A stretch of DNA of 64,000 nt, from the NCBI RefSeq assembly GCF_014205155.1, contig NZ_JACHMX010000001.1, forward strand, positions 6,014,001 to 6,078,000. The letters are read 5' to 3'. The position numbers and the translations under genes are program-made. A model generated the notes under the pieces. The model ran no database searches. It saw only the letters and a list, made by a program, of their open reading frames with translations, and had not been told where the DNA came from. The stretch's first letter is position 1; the number at the start of each line of letters is the position of its first letter. The DNA is from Amycolatopsis umgeniensis (GTDB taxonomy: Bacteria; Actinomycetota; Actinomycetes; Mycobacteriales; Pseudonocardiaceae). Of this stretch, positions 36,998 to 49,800 are shown piece after piece.

Positions 36998-39900
36998 GTG
37001 AATACTCCGACCACGTCCTCCGGAATGGCGCTCGCGGAAGTCTGGCCGCCGTCACCGATGCAGGAGGGAATCCTTTATCACCTCGCGCTCGACGGCGAGG
37101 CACCCGATACCTACGGCATCCAGCAGACGCTGATCATCGACGGGCCACTGGACGCGGAACTGTTCCGGACGTCCTGGCAGGCCCTTCTCGGCAGGCATGC
37201 GGCGCTGCGCGCGGGCTTCGTCCGGCGGAAGTCCGGTGAGATGGTCCAGCTCATCCCCCGGGAGGTGAAACTCCCTTGGGAGGAGCGCGATCTGTCCCAC
37301 CTCGCCGAGGAGGACGCGCTGGCCGAGGTGAGCGTGATCGCGGAGCAGGAGCGTGCCAAGAAGTTCGACGTGGTGAAGCCGCCGCTGCTGCGGCTGACGC
37401 TGATCCGGCTCGCCCCGGAGAAGCACTGTCTCGTCACGACGAGCCATCACCTGGTCATGGACGGATGGTCGCGGGCACTGCTCGAATCGGAGCTCCTGAA
37501 GATCTACGCGGCGGGCGGCGTCACTTCCGCGCTGCCGTCCCCCCGCTCGTATCGGGACTATCTGGCCTGGCTCGACAAGCAGGACAAAGAGGCCGCTCGT
37601 GAGGCTTGGCGCGAGGAACTGGCCGGTGCCGAGCGCTCGGCGCTCGGGATCCCCGAGAAGGCACGGAAAGCTCCCGGGAAGCAGGCACGGGAAGAGCTCC
37701 GCTATTCCCCGGAGTTCACCTCCGCACTGGTCGATTTCGCCCGCCGCAACGGGTTGACGCTGAACACACTGGTGCAAGGGGCGTGGGCGCTGGTGCTCGC
37801 CCGGCTGGCACGCCGTCGTGACGTCGTGTTCGGCGCGGTGGTTTCCGGCCGTCCGGCGGATCTGCCCGGCGCGGAGAACGTGGTGGGCCTGTTCATCAAC
37901 ACCGTCCCCGTGCGCGTGCGGTTGGACGGTGGACAGCCGGTCCTGAAGATGCTGACGGATCTGCAGGACCGGCAAGCCGGGCTGATCTCGCACCAGCACC
38001 TCGGCCTGCAGGAGATCCAGAAGCTGCCGGGCGCGAGTTTCGACACGATCCTTTCGTTCGAGAACTACGTCGATCCGGCGGAGGCGGGCTCCGATCGCGA
38101 TCTTCGGCTGAGCCTGAAGGAGTTCCACCAGTCGGCGCCGTACGCGATCCTGATGGGGGTCATCCCGGGCGAGAGCCTTCGGACCGAAGTGGAGTACCTG
38201 CCGGAACTGGTCGACGACCACACCGCGCGGGAAGTCCTGCACGGCCTCTTCCGGGTGCTCGAGCGGATGATCGCGGAGCCCGACGCTCCGGTCGGCCGTC
38301 TGGACGCGATGAGCGACGCCGGACGCGAACTCGTGGTCGAGCGGTGGAACGACGTGGGTGACGCGATCACCGCGGCATCGCCGGTGGATCTTTTCCTGGC
38401 ACAGGTGGAGAAGGCGCCTCAGGCGACGGCGGTGACCTCCGGTGACCGGGCCTGGTCCTACGCGGAGCTCGACCAGTGGTCCGGCCGCGTCGCGCGGGCG
38501 CTGACGGAACGCGGGGTGCGCCGCGGTGACCGTGTCGGCGTGGTGCTGGAGCGGTCGGCCGAGGTGCTGGCGGCCTGGCTCGGGGTGTGGAAGGCCGGAG
38601 CGGTGTTCGTCCCGGTCGATCCGGACTACCCGGCCGATCGGGTGGCGTTCATGCTGGCCGACTCCGCGGTCGCGGCGGTGGTCTGCCGGGCGGAGACTTC
38701 GGCCGCGGTGCCGCCGGACTACGCGCGGGTCCTCGTGGAGGACGCGAACCACGGCGATGTCGCTCTCGTCCCTGTCGGGGCGGACGATCTGGCGTACGTG
38801 ATGTACACGTCCGGATCGACCGGGACCCCGAAGGGCGTGGCGATCTCGCACGGTGGCGTGGCGGCACTGGCCGGGGAACCGGGCTGGGACCTACACGCCG
38901 GCGAGACGGTCCTGATGCACGCTCCGCACACTTTCGACGCGTCGCTGTACGACATCTGGGCACCGCTCGTGTCCGGTGCGCGGGTGATGATCACCGAACC
39001 GGGCGTCGTCGACGCCGCGCGGCTCGCGGCCCATGTGGCGGACGGTCTCACCGCGGTCAACTTCACCGCGGGGCATTTCCGGGCGCTCGTGCAGGAGTCG
39101 CCGGAATCCTTCGCGGGCCTGCGGGATGTGTCGGCGGGTGGGGACGTCGTGCCGCTCGAAGAGGTGGAGAAGGTCCGGCAGGCGTGTCCCGCGCTGCGGG
39201 TCTGGCACACCTACGGACCGACGGAAACCACGCTGTGCGCGACGTGGAAGGCGATCGAGCCCGGCGACCGGGTCGGCCCGACCCTGCCGATCGGCCGCCC
39301 GCTGCCGGGGCGGCGGTTGTACGTGCTGGACGTCTTCCTGCGTCCGTTGCCGCAGGGCGTCGTGGGTGATCTGTACATCGCCGGCGCCGGGGTCGCGCAG
39401 GGTTACCTGGGGCAGACGGCCTTGACCGCGGAACGGTTCGTCGCCGACCCGTTCGCCGCGGGCACGCGGATGTATCGCACGGGCGACCTGGCGTACCGCA
39501 ACGACGAAGGCGAGCTGGTGTTCGCCGGGCGGGCCGACGACCAGGTCAAGATCCGCGGCCACCGGGTGGAGCCGGGCGAGGTCGAGGCGGTGCTGGCCGA
39601 GTTGCCGGGCGTCGACCAGGCCGTGGTGGTGGCGCGAGACGGTCGTCTGATCGGTTACGTCGTGTCCGAAGGCGAGGTGCATCCCACCCGGCTCCGCGCC
39701 CGGATCGCCAAGGTGCTGCCGGACTACATGGTCCCCGCGGAAGTGATCGCGCTGCCCGCCCTGCCGGTGACGGCGAACGGGAAGGTGGACCGGGAGGCGT
39801 TGCCGGATCCCGACTTCAGCGAGCGCGTGACCTACCGGGAGCCGACCACCGACCCCGAGCGGGCGCTGTGCGCGCTTTTCGCCGACGTGCTCGGCCTGGC

Positions 39901-40171
39901 GCGGGTCGGCGTGGACGACAGTTTCTTCGAGATCGGTGGCGATTCCATCTATTCGGTGAAACTGACGGCGCGGGCATTGCGGGCCGGAATGGCTTTCGAC
40001 GTGGCGGACGTGTTCGAGCACCGGACACCGGCGGGACTCGCGGCGGTCATCGCGCCGGGGGAGCCCGCGGTCGCTCCGGCTGCTCCTGACACTCCTGACA
40101 CCGAATTGCTCGACCTCGGGCAGGACGAGATCGACGAATTCGAATCCGAATTCGACGACGCCCGGAGCTGA
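36998..40171 (+). CDS. glycopeptide NRPS 2 (module 3): C3-A3-T3
   Basis: 1057 aa, one module. C3 (about 5-430) has HHLVMDG. A3 (about 460-945) reads D-A-Y-N-S-G-T-L-C-K at the specificity positions. This shares Y, G, T, L, C and K with the 3,5-dihydroxyphenylglycine code of module 7, though positions 236, 278 and 299 differ. T3 has EIGGDSI (about 981). No epimerisation domain, consistent with an L residue 3. GTG 36998 was chosen because GGAGG lies upstream and it puts C3 at the N-terminus. A Dpg at position 3 is what the OxyE cross-link (residues 1-3) needs. The gene is followed by 718 bp of repeats before the next NRPS gene. Confidence 0.92.
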   Translation: MNTPTTSSGMALAEVWPPSPMQEGILYHLALDGEAPDTYGIQQTLIIDGPLDAELFRTSWQALLGRHAALRAGFVRRKSGEMVQLIPREVKLPWEERDLSHLAEEDALAEVSVIAEQERAKKFDVVKPPLLRLTLIRLAPEKHCLVTTSHHLVMDGWSRALLESELLKIYAAGGVTSALPSPRSYRDYLAWLDKQDKEAAREAWREELAGAERSALGIPEKARKAPGKQAREELRYSPEFTSALVDFARRNGLTLNTLVQGAWALVLARLARRRDVVFGAVVSGRPADLPGAENVVGLFINTVPVRVRLDGGQPVLKMLTDLQDRQAGLISHQHLGLQEIQKLPGASFDTILSFENYVDPAEAGSDRDLRLSLKEFHQSAPYAILMGVIPGESLRTEVEYLPELVDDHTAREVLHGLFRVLERMIAEPDAPVGRLDAMSDAGRELVVERWNDVGDAITAASPVDLFLAQVEKAPQATAVTSGDRAWSYAELDQWSGRVARALTERGVRRGDRVGVVLERSAEVLAAWLGVWKAGAVFVPVDPDYPADRVAFMLADSAVAAVVCRAETSAAVPPDYARVLVEDANHGDVALVPVGADDLAYVMYTSGSTGTPKGVAISHGGVAALAGEPGWDLHAGETVLMHAPHTFDASLYDIWAPLVSGARVMITEPGVVDAARLAAHVADGLTAVNFTAGHFRALVQESPESFAGLRDVSAGGDVVPLEEVEKVRQACPALRVWHTYGPTETTLCATWKAIEPGDRVGPTLPIGRPLPGRRLYVLDVFLRPLPQGVVGDLYIAGAGVAQGYLGQTALTAERFVADPFAAGTRMYRTGDLAYRNDEGELVFAGRADDQVKIRGHRVEPGEVEAVLAELPGVDQAVVVARDGRLIGYVVSEGEVHPTRLRARIAKVLPDYMVPAEVIALPALPVTANGKVDREALPDPDFSERVTYREPTTDPERALCALFADVLGLARVGVDDSFFEIGGDSIYSVKLTARALRAGMAFDVADVFEHRTPAGLAAVIAPGEPAVAPAAPDTPDTELLDLGQDEIDEFESEFDDARS

Positions 40172-40195
40172 CGGAGACTTTTTCCTCGGTGCGGG

Positions 40196-40278
40196 GTGAA
40201 GGGGCCCTTCGCCTCGTGCGATGTGGTGAAGGGCCCTTTCGCCTCGTGTGATGCGGTGAAGGGCCCCTTCGCAACGCT
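40196..40278. repeat. 30-bp direct repeat, about 2.7 copies
   Basis: GTGAAGGGGCCCTTCGCCTC-type units begin at 40196, 40226 and 40256, exactly 30 bp apart. The unit itself contains a GAAGGG-CCCTTC dyad, so each copy can form a small hairpin. Confidence 0.75.
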
Positions 40279-40304
40279 TGTCTCGGCATCTTACCGCCGT
40301 GCTG

Positions 40305-40707
40305 GTGTCGCGAAAGCCACTTTCGGGACGTCTGGTGTCCTGAAAGTGGCTTTCGGGACACGGTGCGGGTTGTGAGGGTGTTCGTGGTGGTGATGGTTGC
40401 GAAAGCCACTTTCGCAACGTTGAAGGTTGCGAAAGCGACTTTCGCAACATCCGTCTCGACACTCCGCCGCAACGCTGGTGTCGCGAAAGCCACTTTCGCG
40501 ACGTCTGATGTCCCGAAAGTGGCTTTCGGGACACGGTGCGGGTTGTGAGGGTGTTCGTGGTGGTGATGGTTGCGAAAGCCACTTTCGCAACGTTGAAGGT
40601 TGCGAAAGTGGCTTTCGCAACATCCGTCTCGACACCCCGCCGCAACGCTGGTGTCGCGAAAGTCACTTTCGCGACGTCTGATGTCCCGAAAGTGGCTTTC
40701 GCGACAC
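40305..40707. repeat. 173-bp tandem array of paired hairpins A and B
   Basis: A-type elements (GTCGCGAAAGCCACTTTCGC-like arms) lie at 40305-40361, 40478-40534 and 40651-40707; B-type elements (GTTGCGAAAGCCACTTTCGC-like arms) lie at 40396-40448 and 40569-40621. Same-type copies are 173 bp apart. The sequence between elements is also repeated. Confidence 0.88.
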
Positions 40708-40889
40708 GGCGGAGCCGCCGCACGGGCGCCTGCCTGCCGTGAAAACTTCCTTCTACCCCAAAGCAAGACCAGCGTTCACCGAAACCGCGAAAACGACCGG
40801 TCCGAATGGGGTTGGACGGATTGTCCGGGCCTGCCCGCCCGGTGAGATGATTCTTTATGCGGAGCCCGCAGATGATCGAGGGGAAATTG

Positions 40890-43800
40890 ATGGCTCAGTC
40901 GCGGATCGAGGACTTCTGGCCGCTTTCGCCGCTCCAGGAAGGTTTGCTCTTCCACACGGTCTACGACGACGAAGGGCCCGGTCTTTACGTCGGTCACTGG
41001 ATCCTGGAGCTGGACGGTCCGGTGGTGGCGGCCCGGCTGCGCGCGGCTTGGGAGGCGTTGCTGGTCCGGCACGTCGCTCTGCGGGCCTGTTTCCGGCAGC
41101 GTAAATCGGGTGAGACGGTGCAGCTCATCGCGCGGCAGGTGGACCTGCCGTGGCGGGAGGTCGATCTCTCCGATCTCGACGATCCCGAGGAGGCCGTGCG
41201 CGAGCTGGCCGAGGAGGATCGGACGACGAAATTCGATCTCGCGAACGCGCCGTTGCTGCGGCTCACTTTGATCCGGCTCGCCGAAGACAGCCATCGCCTG
41301 GTGATGACCTGTCATCACGCGATCATGGACGGCTGGTCGATGCCCATCGTCTTCGACGAGCTGTCGCTGTTGTACGCGGCCGATGGCGGCTCGCTGGACC
41401 TGCCCGGGGCGCGGTCGTACCGCGAATACCTGGCGTGGCTCGAAAGGCAGGACAAGGAAAAGACGCTGTCGGCGTGGGCTGCTGAGCTGAATGGTGCCGA
41501 GGAGCCGACACTCGTGGCGCCCTCGGGCCAGGGGCGAGCGCCCAGCATGCCCGACAACATCATGATCGAGCTGCCGGAAGAGCTCACGCGATCGGTGAGC
41601 GAACTGGCCCGTGCCAACGGGTTGACGCTGAACACGGTGGTGCAGGGCGCGTGGGGACTCGTCTTGGCGCAGCTTTCGGGCCGGACGGACGTGGTGTTCG
41701 GCGCGGTGGTCTCGGCGCGCCCGCCGGATCTGCCCGGCGTCGAGGAAATGGTGGGGCTGTTCCTCAACACCGTCCCCGTGCGGGTGCGGCTGCGCGGTTC
41801 GGCGCCCGTCCTCGAGCTGCTGGCGGAAGTGCAGAAGCGGCAGTCCGCGCTCATCTCCGGCCACTACGCGGGCCTGGCGGACATCCAGAAGGCCGTCGGC
41901 CCCGGCGCGATCTTCGACACTTTGCTCGTCGTCCAGAACTTCCCGCGTGAGCTCGGCGAAGCGGAGACCGGGGAGCACTTCCGGATCCGGATCACCCAGG
42001 GCAAGGAAGCCGCCCACTACCCGCTGACGCTGGTCGCCGTCCCCGGCGAGTCGATGCTGCTCAACCTCGACTTCGTGACGGACTTCTTCGACCGGGACGC
42101 GGCTCTGGCCATCCTCGATCGCTTCACCGGGGTTCTGCGTCAGCTCACCGACGCCCGCGACATCACGGTGGCCGACCTCTACCTGACGAGCGCGGCCGAC
42201 CGCGAAGGGGTGCTGGGCAAAGGAAGTTCGGCCGCTCCGGCGCCGAGCCGGCTGGCGCCGGAGCTGTTCGACGGTCAGGTGGAGCGTCGTCGCGACGCGA
42301 TCGCGGTCGACGACGGCGAGCGGACGTTGTCCTACGGAGAACTGGACGAGTACGCGGAAAGGCTCGCGGGGTACCTGAGCGATCACGGGGTCCGGCGCGG
42401 GGACCGGGTCGCCGTGGTGATGGAACGGTCGCCCGTGCTGATCGCGACGCTGCTCGCGGTGTGGAAGGCGGGCGCGGCATACGTGCCGGTGGATCCCGCC
42501 TATCCGATCGAACGCGTGAAGTTCATGCTGGCGGACGCGGAGCCGGCGGCGGTGGTGTGCGCGGAGGCGTACCGCGAGGCCGTGCTGGACGTCGGGCTCG
42601 CTCCGATCGTCCTCGATCCGCGCACGCGGCAGGTGGTGGCGGAGCACGCTCGCCTTTCGGCCGGTGTCGTGGCCGATGACGTCGCGTACGTGATGTACAC
42701 GTCGGGATCGACGGGGACGCCGAAGGGTGTCGCGGTCTCGCATGGCAACGTCGCCGCACTGGTCGGAGAGCCGGGATGGCGAGTGGGCCCCGACGACACG
42801 GTGTTGATGCACGCCTCGCACGCGTTCGACATCTCGCTGTTCGAACTGTGGGTACCGCTGGTCTCGGGTGCCCGGCTGCGGCTGGCCGGATCGGGTGTGG
42901 TGGACGGCGCTGCGCTGGTCGGATACGTGGCCGACGGGGTCACGGCCGCGCACCTGACCGCCGGTGCCTTCCGGGTGCTGGCCGAGGAATCACCGGAGTC
43001 GGTCGCCGGTCTGCGCGAGGTGCTGACCGGTGGTGACGCGGTACCGCCGTCGGCGGTGGACCGCGTGCGGCGGGCTTGCCCGGACGTGCGGGTGCGGCAT
43101 CTCTACGGCCCGACGGAGGCCACGCTGTGCGCGACGTGGTGGGTCCTCGAACCGGGCGAGCAGGCGGGTTCCGTGCTGCCGATCGGCCGTCCGCTCGACG
43201 GGCGGCGGGTCTACGTCCTCGACGCGTTCTTGCGGCCCTTGCCCCCGGGGCTGCCCGGCGAGCTGTATCTCGCCGGAGCCGGTGTGGCGCAAGGGTATCT
43301 GGGTCGTCCGGTGCTGACGGCCGAGCGGTTCGTCGCCGATCCCTTCACCCCCGGCGCGCGGATGTACCGCACCGGGGATCTGGCGTACTGGACGGAGCAG
43401 GACGCGCTGGCGTTCGCCGGCCGTGCCGATGACCAGGTGAAGATCCGCGGTTACCGGGTGGAGCCCGGCGAGATCGAAGTGGCCCTCGCCGAACTTCCCG
43501 GGGTCGGCCAGGCCGTGGTGACCCCGAGGGACGGGCACCTGATCGGTTACGTGGTCGCCGAAGCGGGGAAGGTCCTCGACCCGGAGCGGTTGCGCGGAGA
43601 GCTTTCCGAGACGCTGCCCGAGTTCATGGTCCCGGCCGTGGTGCTGGTGCTGGACGCGTTGCCGTTGACGGTCAACGGGAAGGTGGATCGCCAAGCGCTG
43701 CCCGAGCCGGACTTCGCTTCGAAGGCCGATGGCCGTGAGCCCGCCACCGAGGCCGAGCGGATCCTGCGCGGCGTGTTCGCCGAAGTCCTCGGCCTGGAAA

Positions 43801-46800
43801 AGGTCGGACTCGAGGACAGCTTCTTCGAACTCGGCGGGGACTCGATCTCGTCGATGCAGGTCGCCGCCCGCGCCCGCCGCGAAGGGATCCCGCTGACCCC
43901 GCGGCAGGTGTTCGAGCACCGGACGCCCGAGCGTCTCGCGGCACTGGCCCCGGTGGCACAAGAGTCCATAGTGGACACCGGAATCGGCGAAGTCCCGTGG
44001 ACGCCGGTGATGCTCGCCCTCGGGGAAGAGGCTCTGCGGCCCGGCTTCACACAGGCGCGCGTCGTCGTCACCCCGGCGGGCTTCGATCAGGACGCGTTCG
44101 TGTCCGCCCTGCGCGCGGTCCTGGACACGCATGATCTCCTGCGGGCACGGGTGGAGTCCGTCGGCCGGCTGATCGTGGCGGAGAAGGGCGCCGTGGACGC
44201 GGCCGCGCTGGTGACCCGCGTGGCGGCCGGGGCCGGGAACGTCGACGAGATCGCGGCACGCGAAGCCGCGGCGGCGACGCTGGATCCCTCGGCGGGAACC
44301 ATGGTCCGGGCCGTGTGGATCGACGCGGGGGCCGAGCCGGGCCGGTTGGCGCTGGTGGCGCATCACCTGGTCGTCGACGCGGTCTCGTGGGGGATCCTGC
44401 TGCCGGATCTGCGCGCGGCCTACGACGAGGCGAACTCCGGTGAGACTCCTGCCCTCGAACCCGCCTCGACGTCGTATCAGCGATATGCCCGGCGGCTGGC
44501 GGAACAGGCGCTCAGCGCGAGAACGGTCGCCGAGATCGAGCACTGGGCCGCCGTCCTGGACGGCGTGGAGCCGTTGCCGGAGCGGGGGACCGGGCAGTCG
44601 CACTCGTGGTCCGCGACGGTGTCCGGCACCGCGGCGCTCGGTCTGGTCTCGCAGGTCCCGGGTGCGTTCCACTGCGGGATCCAGGAAGTCCTGCTGGCGG
44701 GCCTCGCGGGTGCGGTCGCGCGCTGGCGCGGTGACAACGGCGCGGTTCTGGTGGACGTGGAAGGCCATGGCCGCCACGCCGCCGACGGTGAGGACCTGTT
44801 GCGCACCGTCGGCTGGTTCACCGGCGTGCATCCGGTCCGCCTCGAGGCCGCCGATCTGGCGTCCGGGGATCTGCTGAAGGCCGTGAAGGAGCAGGTCCGC
44901 GCCGTCCCCGGCGACGGGCTCGGATACGGGTTGCTGCGTCATCTCAACTCCGAGACGGGCGCCAGGCTGGCCACGTTGCCGTCCGCGCAGATCGGGTTCA
45001 ACTACCTCGGCCGGTCCGGTGCCGCCGCCGAGGTCACCGCGTGGCAGACGACCGCGGGTTCGCTCGGCGGCGGTCAGCACGCGGTCCAGGCCCACGAACT
45101 GGAGATCGGCGCGGACGTCCAGGACACCCCGGACGGGCCCCGCCTGCGGCTCGTCATCGACGGCCGGGACCTCGAACCCGCCGCGGTGGAGCGGCTCGGT
45201 GAGGTTTGGCTGGAGACGCTGACCGACCTCGCGGCCCTTACCGGCGGCGGGCACACCCCGTCCGACTTCGAACTCGTGAAGCTGACGCAGCGGGACGTGG
45301 TGGAGCTGGAAACCGCCGCACCGGGGCTGACGGACATCTGGTCGTTGTCACCGTTGCAGGAAGGCATGCTCTTCGAGCGGGCCTTCGAGGACGACGGTGT
45401 CGACGTCTACCAGACCCAGCGGATCCTCGACCTCGACGGACCGCTCGACGCGCGACGGCTGCGCGCGGCGTGGAACGGGCTGGCCGCGCGGCACGCGTCG
45501 CTCCGGGCGAGCTTCCACGAGCTGGGCGCGGGCGAAACGGTGCAGGTCGTCGTCGACGACGTCGAAATCCCTTGGCGTGAAACGGATCTGTCGCATCTCG
45601 ACGACGCGGCAGCGGCCGCCGAGGTCGAACGTCTGCTCGCGGAGGATTCGGCGAAGCGGTTCGACGTGACCAAGCCGCCGCTGCTCCGGCTGCTGCTGAT
45701 CCGGCTCGGCGAAGACAAGCACCGGTTCGTGCTGACGGCACATCACCTTCTCGTCGACGGCTGGTCCACGCCGCTCGTCCTCGGCGAGACGTCGGCCGCC
45801 TACGCGGGCGGACATGCTCCCTCGACGGCACCGTCCTATCGGGACTATCTGGCGTGGCTGGGCCGTCAGGACGAGGAAGCGACCCGAGCGGCGTGGCGCG
45901 CCGAGCTCGACGGCGTCGACGAACCGACCCTGGTGGACGCCGACGCGGGCAAGACGATGGTGTTGCCGGACGAACATTCCGCGTGGCTGCCCGAGGAATC
46001 GAGCCGCGCTCTCACCGACTTCGCCCGCGGTCACGGCCTGACGTTGAGCACGATCGTGCAAGGCGCGTGGGCGCTGGTGCTGGCGCGGTTGGCGCGCCGG
46101 ACGGACGTGGTGTTCGGGACGGTGGTTTCGGGGCGTCCTGCCGAGGTGCCGGATGTCGAGCGGATGGTGGGGATGTTCATCAACACCGTCCCGGTCCGCG
46201 TCCGGCTCGACGGCGGCATACCGGTGCTGGAGCTGCTCCAGGACCTGCAGCGACGTCAGTCGGCGCTGACGGAGCACCAGTACATGGGCTTGCGGGAGAT
46301 CCAGAAGGCGGCGGGGACGGGAGCGGTCTTCGACACCGTCCTGATGACCGTCAATTTTCCGTTGGGTGCAGCGGATGACGGCGGTGTCGCGATCAGCTCG
46401 GTCCGCACCAGGACAGGCACCACTTTCCCGCTGTCGCTGAGCGCCATGCCGGGCGAACGCCTGCAGATCCACCTGTCCTACCGGCCCGACCGGATCGCCG
46501 GTGAGACGGCCACCGAGATCGCCGCGCAGGTCGTGCGCGTGATCGAACAGGTGGTGGCGGAACCGTCGCTTCCCGTCGGCCGCCTGAGCGTGACGAGCGA
46601 ACCGGCTCGCGCGTCGGTGGTGGAGCAGTGGAACTCGACCGGCGAAGCGGCGAGCGAGTCGTCCGTGCTGGAGCTTTTCCGGCGCCAGGCCGGCGTTTCC
46701 CCGGACGCGACGGCTGTCGAGGACGGCGGACGCACGCTGTCCTACGCGGAACTCGACCGGGAATCGGATCGGCTGGCCGGGTATCTGGCAGGCATCGGCG

Positions 46801-49800
46801 TGCGGCGCGGTGACCGCGTCGGCGTGGTGATGGAGCGCGGCGCGGACCTTCTGGTCGCCCTGCTCGCGGTCTGGAAGGCGGGGGCCGCGCAGGTCCCGGT
46901 GAACGTCGGGCATCCCGCGGAACGGATCGGACGGATGCTGGCCGACGCCGGTGCGTCGGTGGCTGTCTGCGCTGAAGCGACCCGTGGCGTCGTGCCGGCC
47001 GGGGTCGAACCGGTGGTCGTCGGCGCACCGGGGATCGAGGGGCAGGCGCCGTCGGTCTCGGTGGCCGGGCACGACGTGGCGTACGTGATGTACACGTCGG
47101 GATCGACCGGCGTGCCCAAGGGCGTCGCGGTCCCGCACGCGAGTGTCGCGGCGCTGGCGAGCGACCCGGGCTGGTCCCAGGGGCCCGACGATCGAGTGCT
47201 GCTGCACGCGTCGCACGCTTTCGACGCGTCGCTGGTCGAGATCTGGGTACCGCTGGTCAGCGGGGCCCGCGTGGTGATCGCGGAACCGGGCACGGTCGAC
47301 GCGGACAGGCTGCGTGAAGCGATCGATCGCGGCGTGACCATCGTCCACCTGACGGCGGGCGCTTTTCGTGCGGTGGCGGAGGAAGCGCCGGAGTCCTTCC
47401 TCGGGCTGCGCGAGATCCTGACCGGCGGTGACGCGGTTCCGCTCGCGTCCGTCGTGCGGATGCGCCAGGCCTGCCCGCGGGTCCGGGTCCGGCAGCTCTA
47501 CGGTCCCACCGAGATCACTCTCTGCGCCACTTGGCTCGTCCTCGAGCCCGGGGTCGCGACGGGTGACGTCCTGCCGATCGGCGGGCCGCTGGACGGCAGG
47601 CGGGCTTACGTGCTCGACGCGTTCCTCCAGCCGGTGGCCCCGAACGTGACCGGCGAGCTCTACCTCGCCGGTGCCGGTCTGGCGCACGGTTACCTGGACG
47701 CGCACGCGCTGACCGCGCAGCGATTCGTCGCGAATCCGTTCGCCTCCGGCGAGCGGATGTACCGCACGGGCGACCTGGCGCGCTGGACGGATCAGGGCGA
47801 GCTGCTGTTCGGCGGCCGGGCCGACTCCCAGGTGAAGATCCGCGGCTACCGCGTGGAACCCGGGGAAATCGAGGTCGCGCTGACCGACGTCCCCCAGGTC
47901 GCGCAGGCGATCGTGGTGGCGCGGGAGGAACGGCCGGGTGAGAAGCGGCTGATCGCGTACGTGACCGCGGAAGAGGGGTCGGAGCTGGAATCCGGCGCCG
48001 TCCGCGAGCATCTCGCGGCGCGGCTGCCGGAGTACATGGTGCCCGCGGTGGTGCTGGTGCTGGACGGTTTCCCGTTGACGCTCAACGGAAAGATCGACCG
48101 CGCGGCCCTGCCCGCCCCCGAGCTCACCGCGAAACGCGTCGGCCGTGAGCCGCGCACCGAGACCGAACGCGTGTTGTGCGGCCTGTTCGCCGAGATCCTC
48201 GGACTGGACGAGGTCGGCGCCGACGACGGCTTCTTCGAACTCGGCGGCGACTCGATCCTCTCGATGCGGTTGGCCGCCCGAGCACGACGCGAGGACGTCG
48301 TCTTCGGTGCCAAGCAGGTCTTCGAACAGAAGACCCCGGCGGGGATCGCGGCCATCGCGGAGCGCGGCGGGCAGCCCCGGACCGTCCTCGCGGACGGCGT
48401 CGGCGAAGTCCCGTGGACGCCGGTGGTGCGGGAGCTGATCGAGCACGATTCCGGCGCGTTGAACGGGGGCGCGCTGGCGCAGTGGGTGACCGTCGGCGCA
48501 CCCGGCGACCTGTCGGTCGACGCTCTGACGGCCGGGCTCGCCGCGGTGATCGACACGCACGACCTGCTGCGGAGCCGGGTCGTCGAGACCGAGGGGGCGG
48601 CGCCGAGGCTGGTCGTGGCCGAGCGCGGAAGCGTGGACGCGACAGGGCTGGTCGAGCGAGTCGAGTCGGGCGCCGGGGACGTCGACGAGGTCGCGGATCG
48701 CCGCGCCCGTGAGGCGGCCTCGCGCCTGGATCCCGTCGGCGGGGTGATGGTCCGGGTGGTGTGGGTCGACGCGGGCCCCGGTCACCTCGGACGGCTGGTC
48801 GTGGTGGCGCACCACCTCGTGGCCGACGTGGTGTCCTGGCGGATCCTGCTGCCGGACCTGCAAACGGCCTGTGAAGCCGTGACCGCGGGCCGGGAACCGG
48901 AGCTCGACCCGGTGGACGTCTCATTCCGGCGCTGGGCGCGGACCCTGACGGAACAGGCGGCGGCGCGGACCGCGGAACTGGCGACCTGGACGGAGATCCT
49001 CTCTCGCGCGGAAGCGCGGCTGGGCGAACTGGATCCGAAGCGCGACACCATTTCGACCTCGGGACGCAAGTCCTGGATCCTTCCGCGGGAGCGGGCGAGT
49101 GTGCTCGTGGAGAAGGCCACCTCGGCCTTCCACTGCGGTGTCCACGAGGTACTGCTGGCGACCTTGGCCGGCGCGGTGACCGGCTGGCGCGGCGGCACCT
49201 CCGTCGTGGTGGACGTCGAAGGCCACGGCCGACAGGCCCTCGAAGACCTGGACCTTTCGCGGACGATCGGCTGGTTCACCGATGTCCATCCGCTCCGGTT
49301 GGACGCGACGGGGATCGACCCGGCCGAAGTGATCGCGGGTGGCGCCGCGGCCGGACGGCTGCTCAAGGGTGTCAAGGAGAACGTGCGAGCCGTGCCCGAC
49401 GGCGGGCTCGGCTACGGGATGCTGCGGCACCTCAACGACGAGACCGGGCAGGCCCTTTCGGCGCTGCCGAAGGCGGAGATCGGGTTCAACTACCTCGGCC
49501 GCTTCTCGTCCCGCTCCGAGGGTGACGCGGAACCCTGGCAGCTGGTGGGGACCATCGGCGGTGCGGCGGGGCAGGACCTGCCCCTGCGTCACGTCGTGGA
49601 GATCGACGCGGCGGTGCTGGACGCCGAGGACGGCCCCGAGCTCACCCTGACCGTGACGTGGGCCGGGCGGATCCTCGACGAAGCCGAGGCGGAGTCGCTC
49701 GGGAAGACGTGGCTGGACATGCTGACCGGACTCGCCGCCCACGTCGGCGCGGGTGGCGCGGGCGGGCACACGCCGTCCGACTTCCCCCTCGTTTCCTTGG

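Larger units (their letters stand above)
40172..40889. other. 718-bp repeat-filled spacer splitting the NRPS genes
   Basis: Holds three 30-bp direct repeats (40196-40278) and a 173-bp tandem array of hairpins (40305-40707), then about 180 bp of ordinary sequence that carries the start region of the next NRPS gene. The open frames on both strands are repeat translations, not genes. Confidence 0.8.

Noticed and set aside
40305..40742. Several short frames with repeated KATFATLKVAK-like peptides
   Set aside because: They are translations of the hairpin array in different frames; no ribosome sites and both strands open.
44340..48840. E4 and E5 as inactive because HHxxxDG is HHxxxDA and HHxxxDV
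   Set aside because: Epimerisation domains need HHxxxDxxSW, which both keep, so they are probably active.
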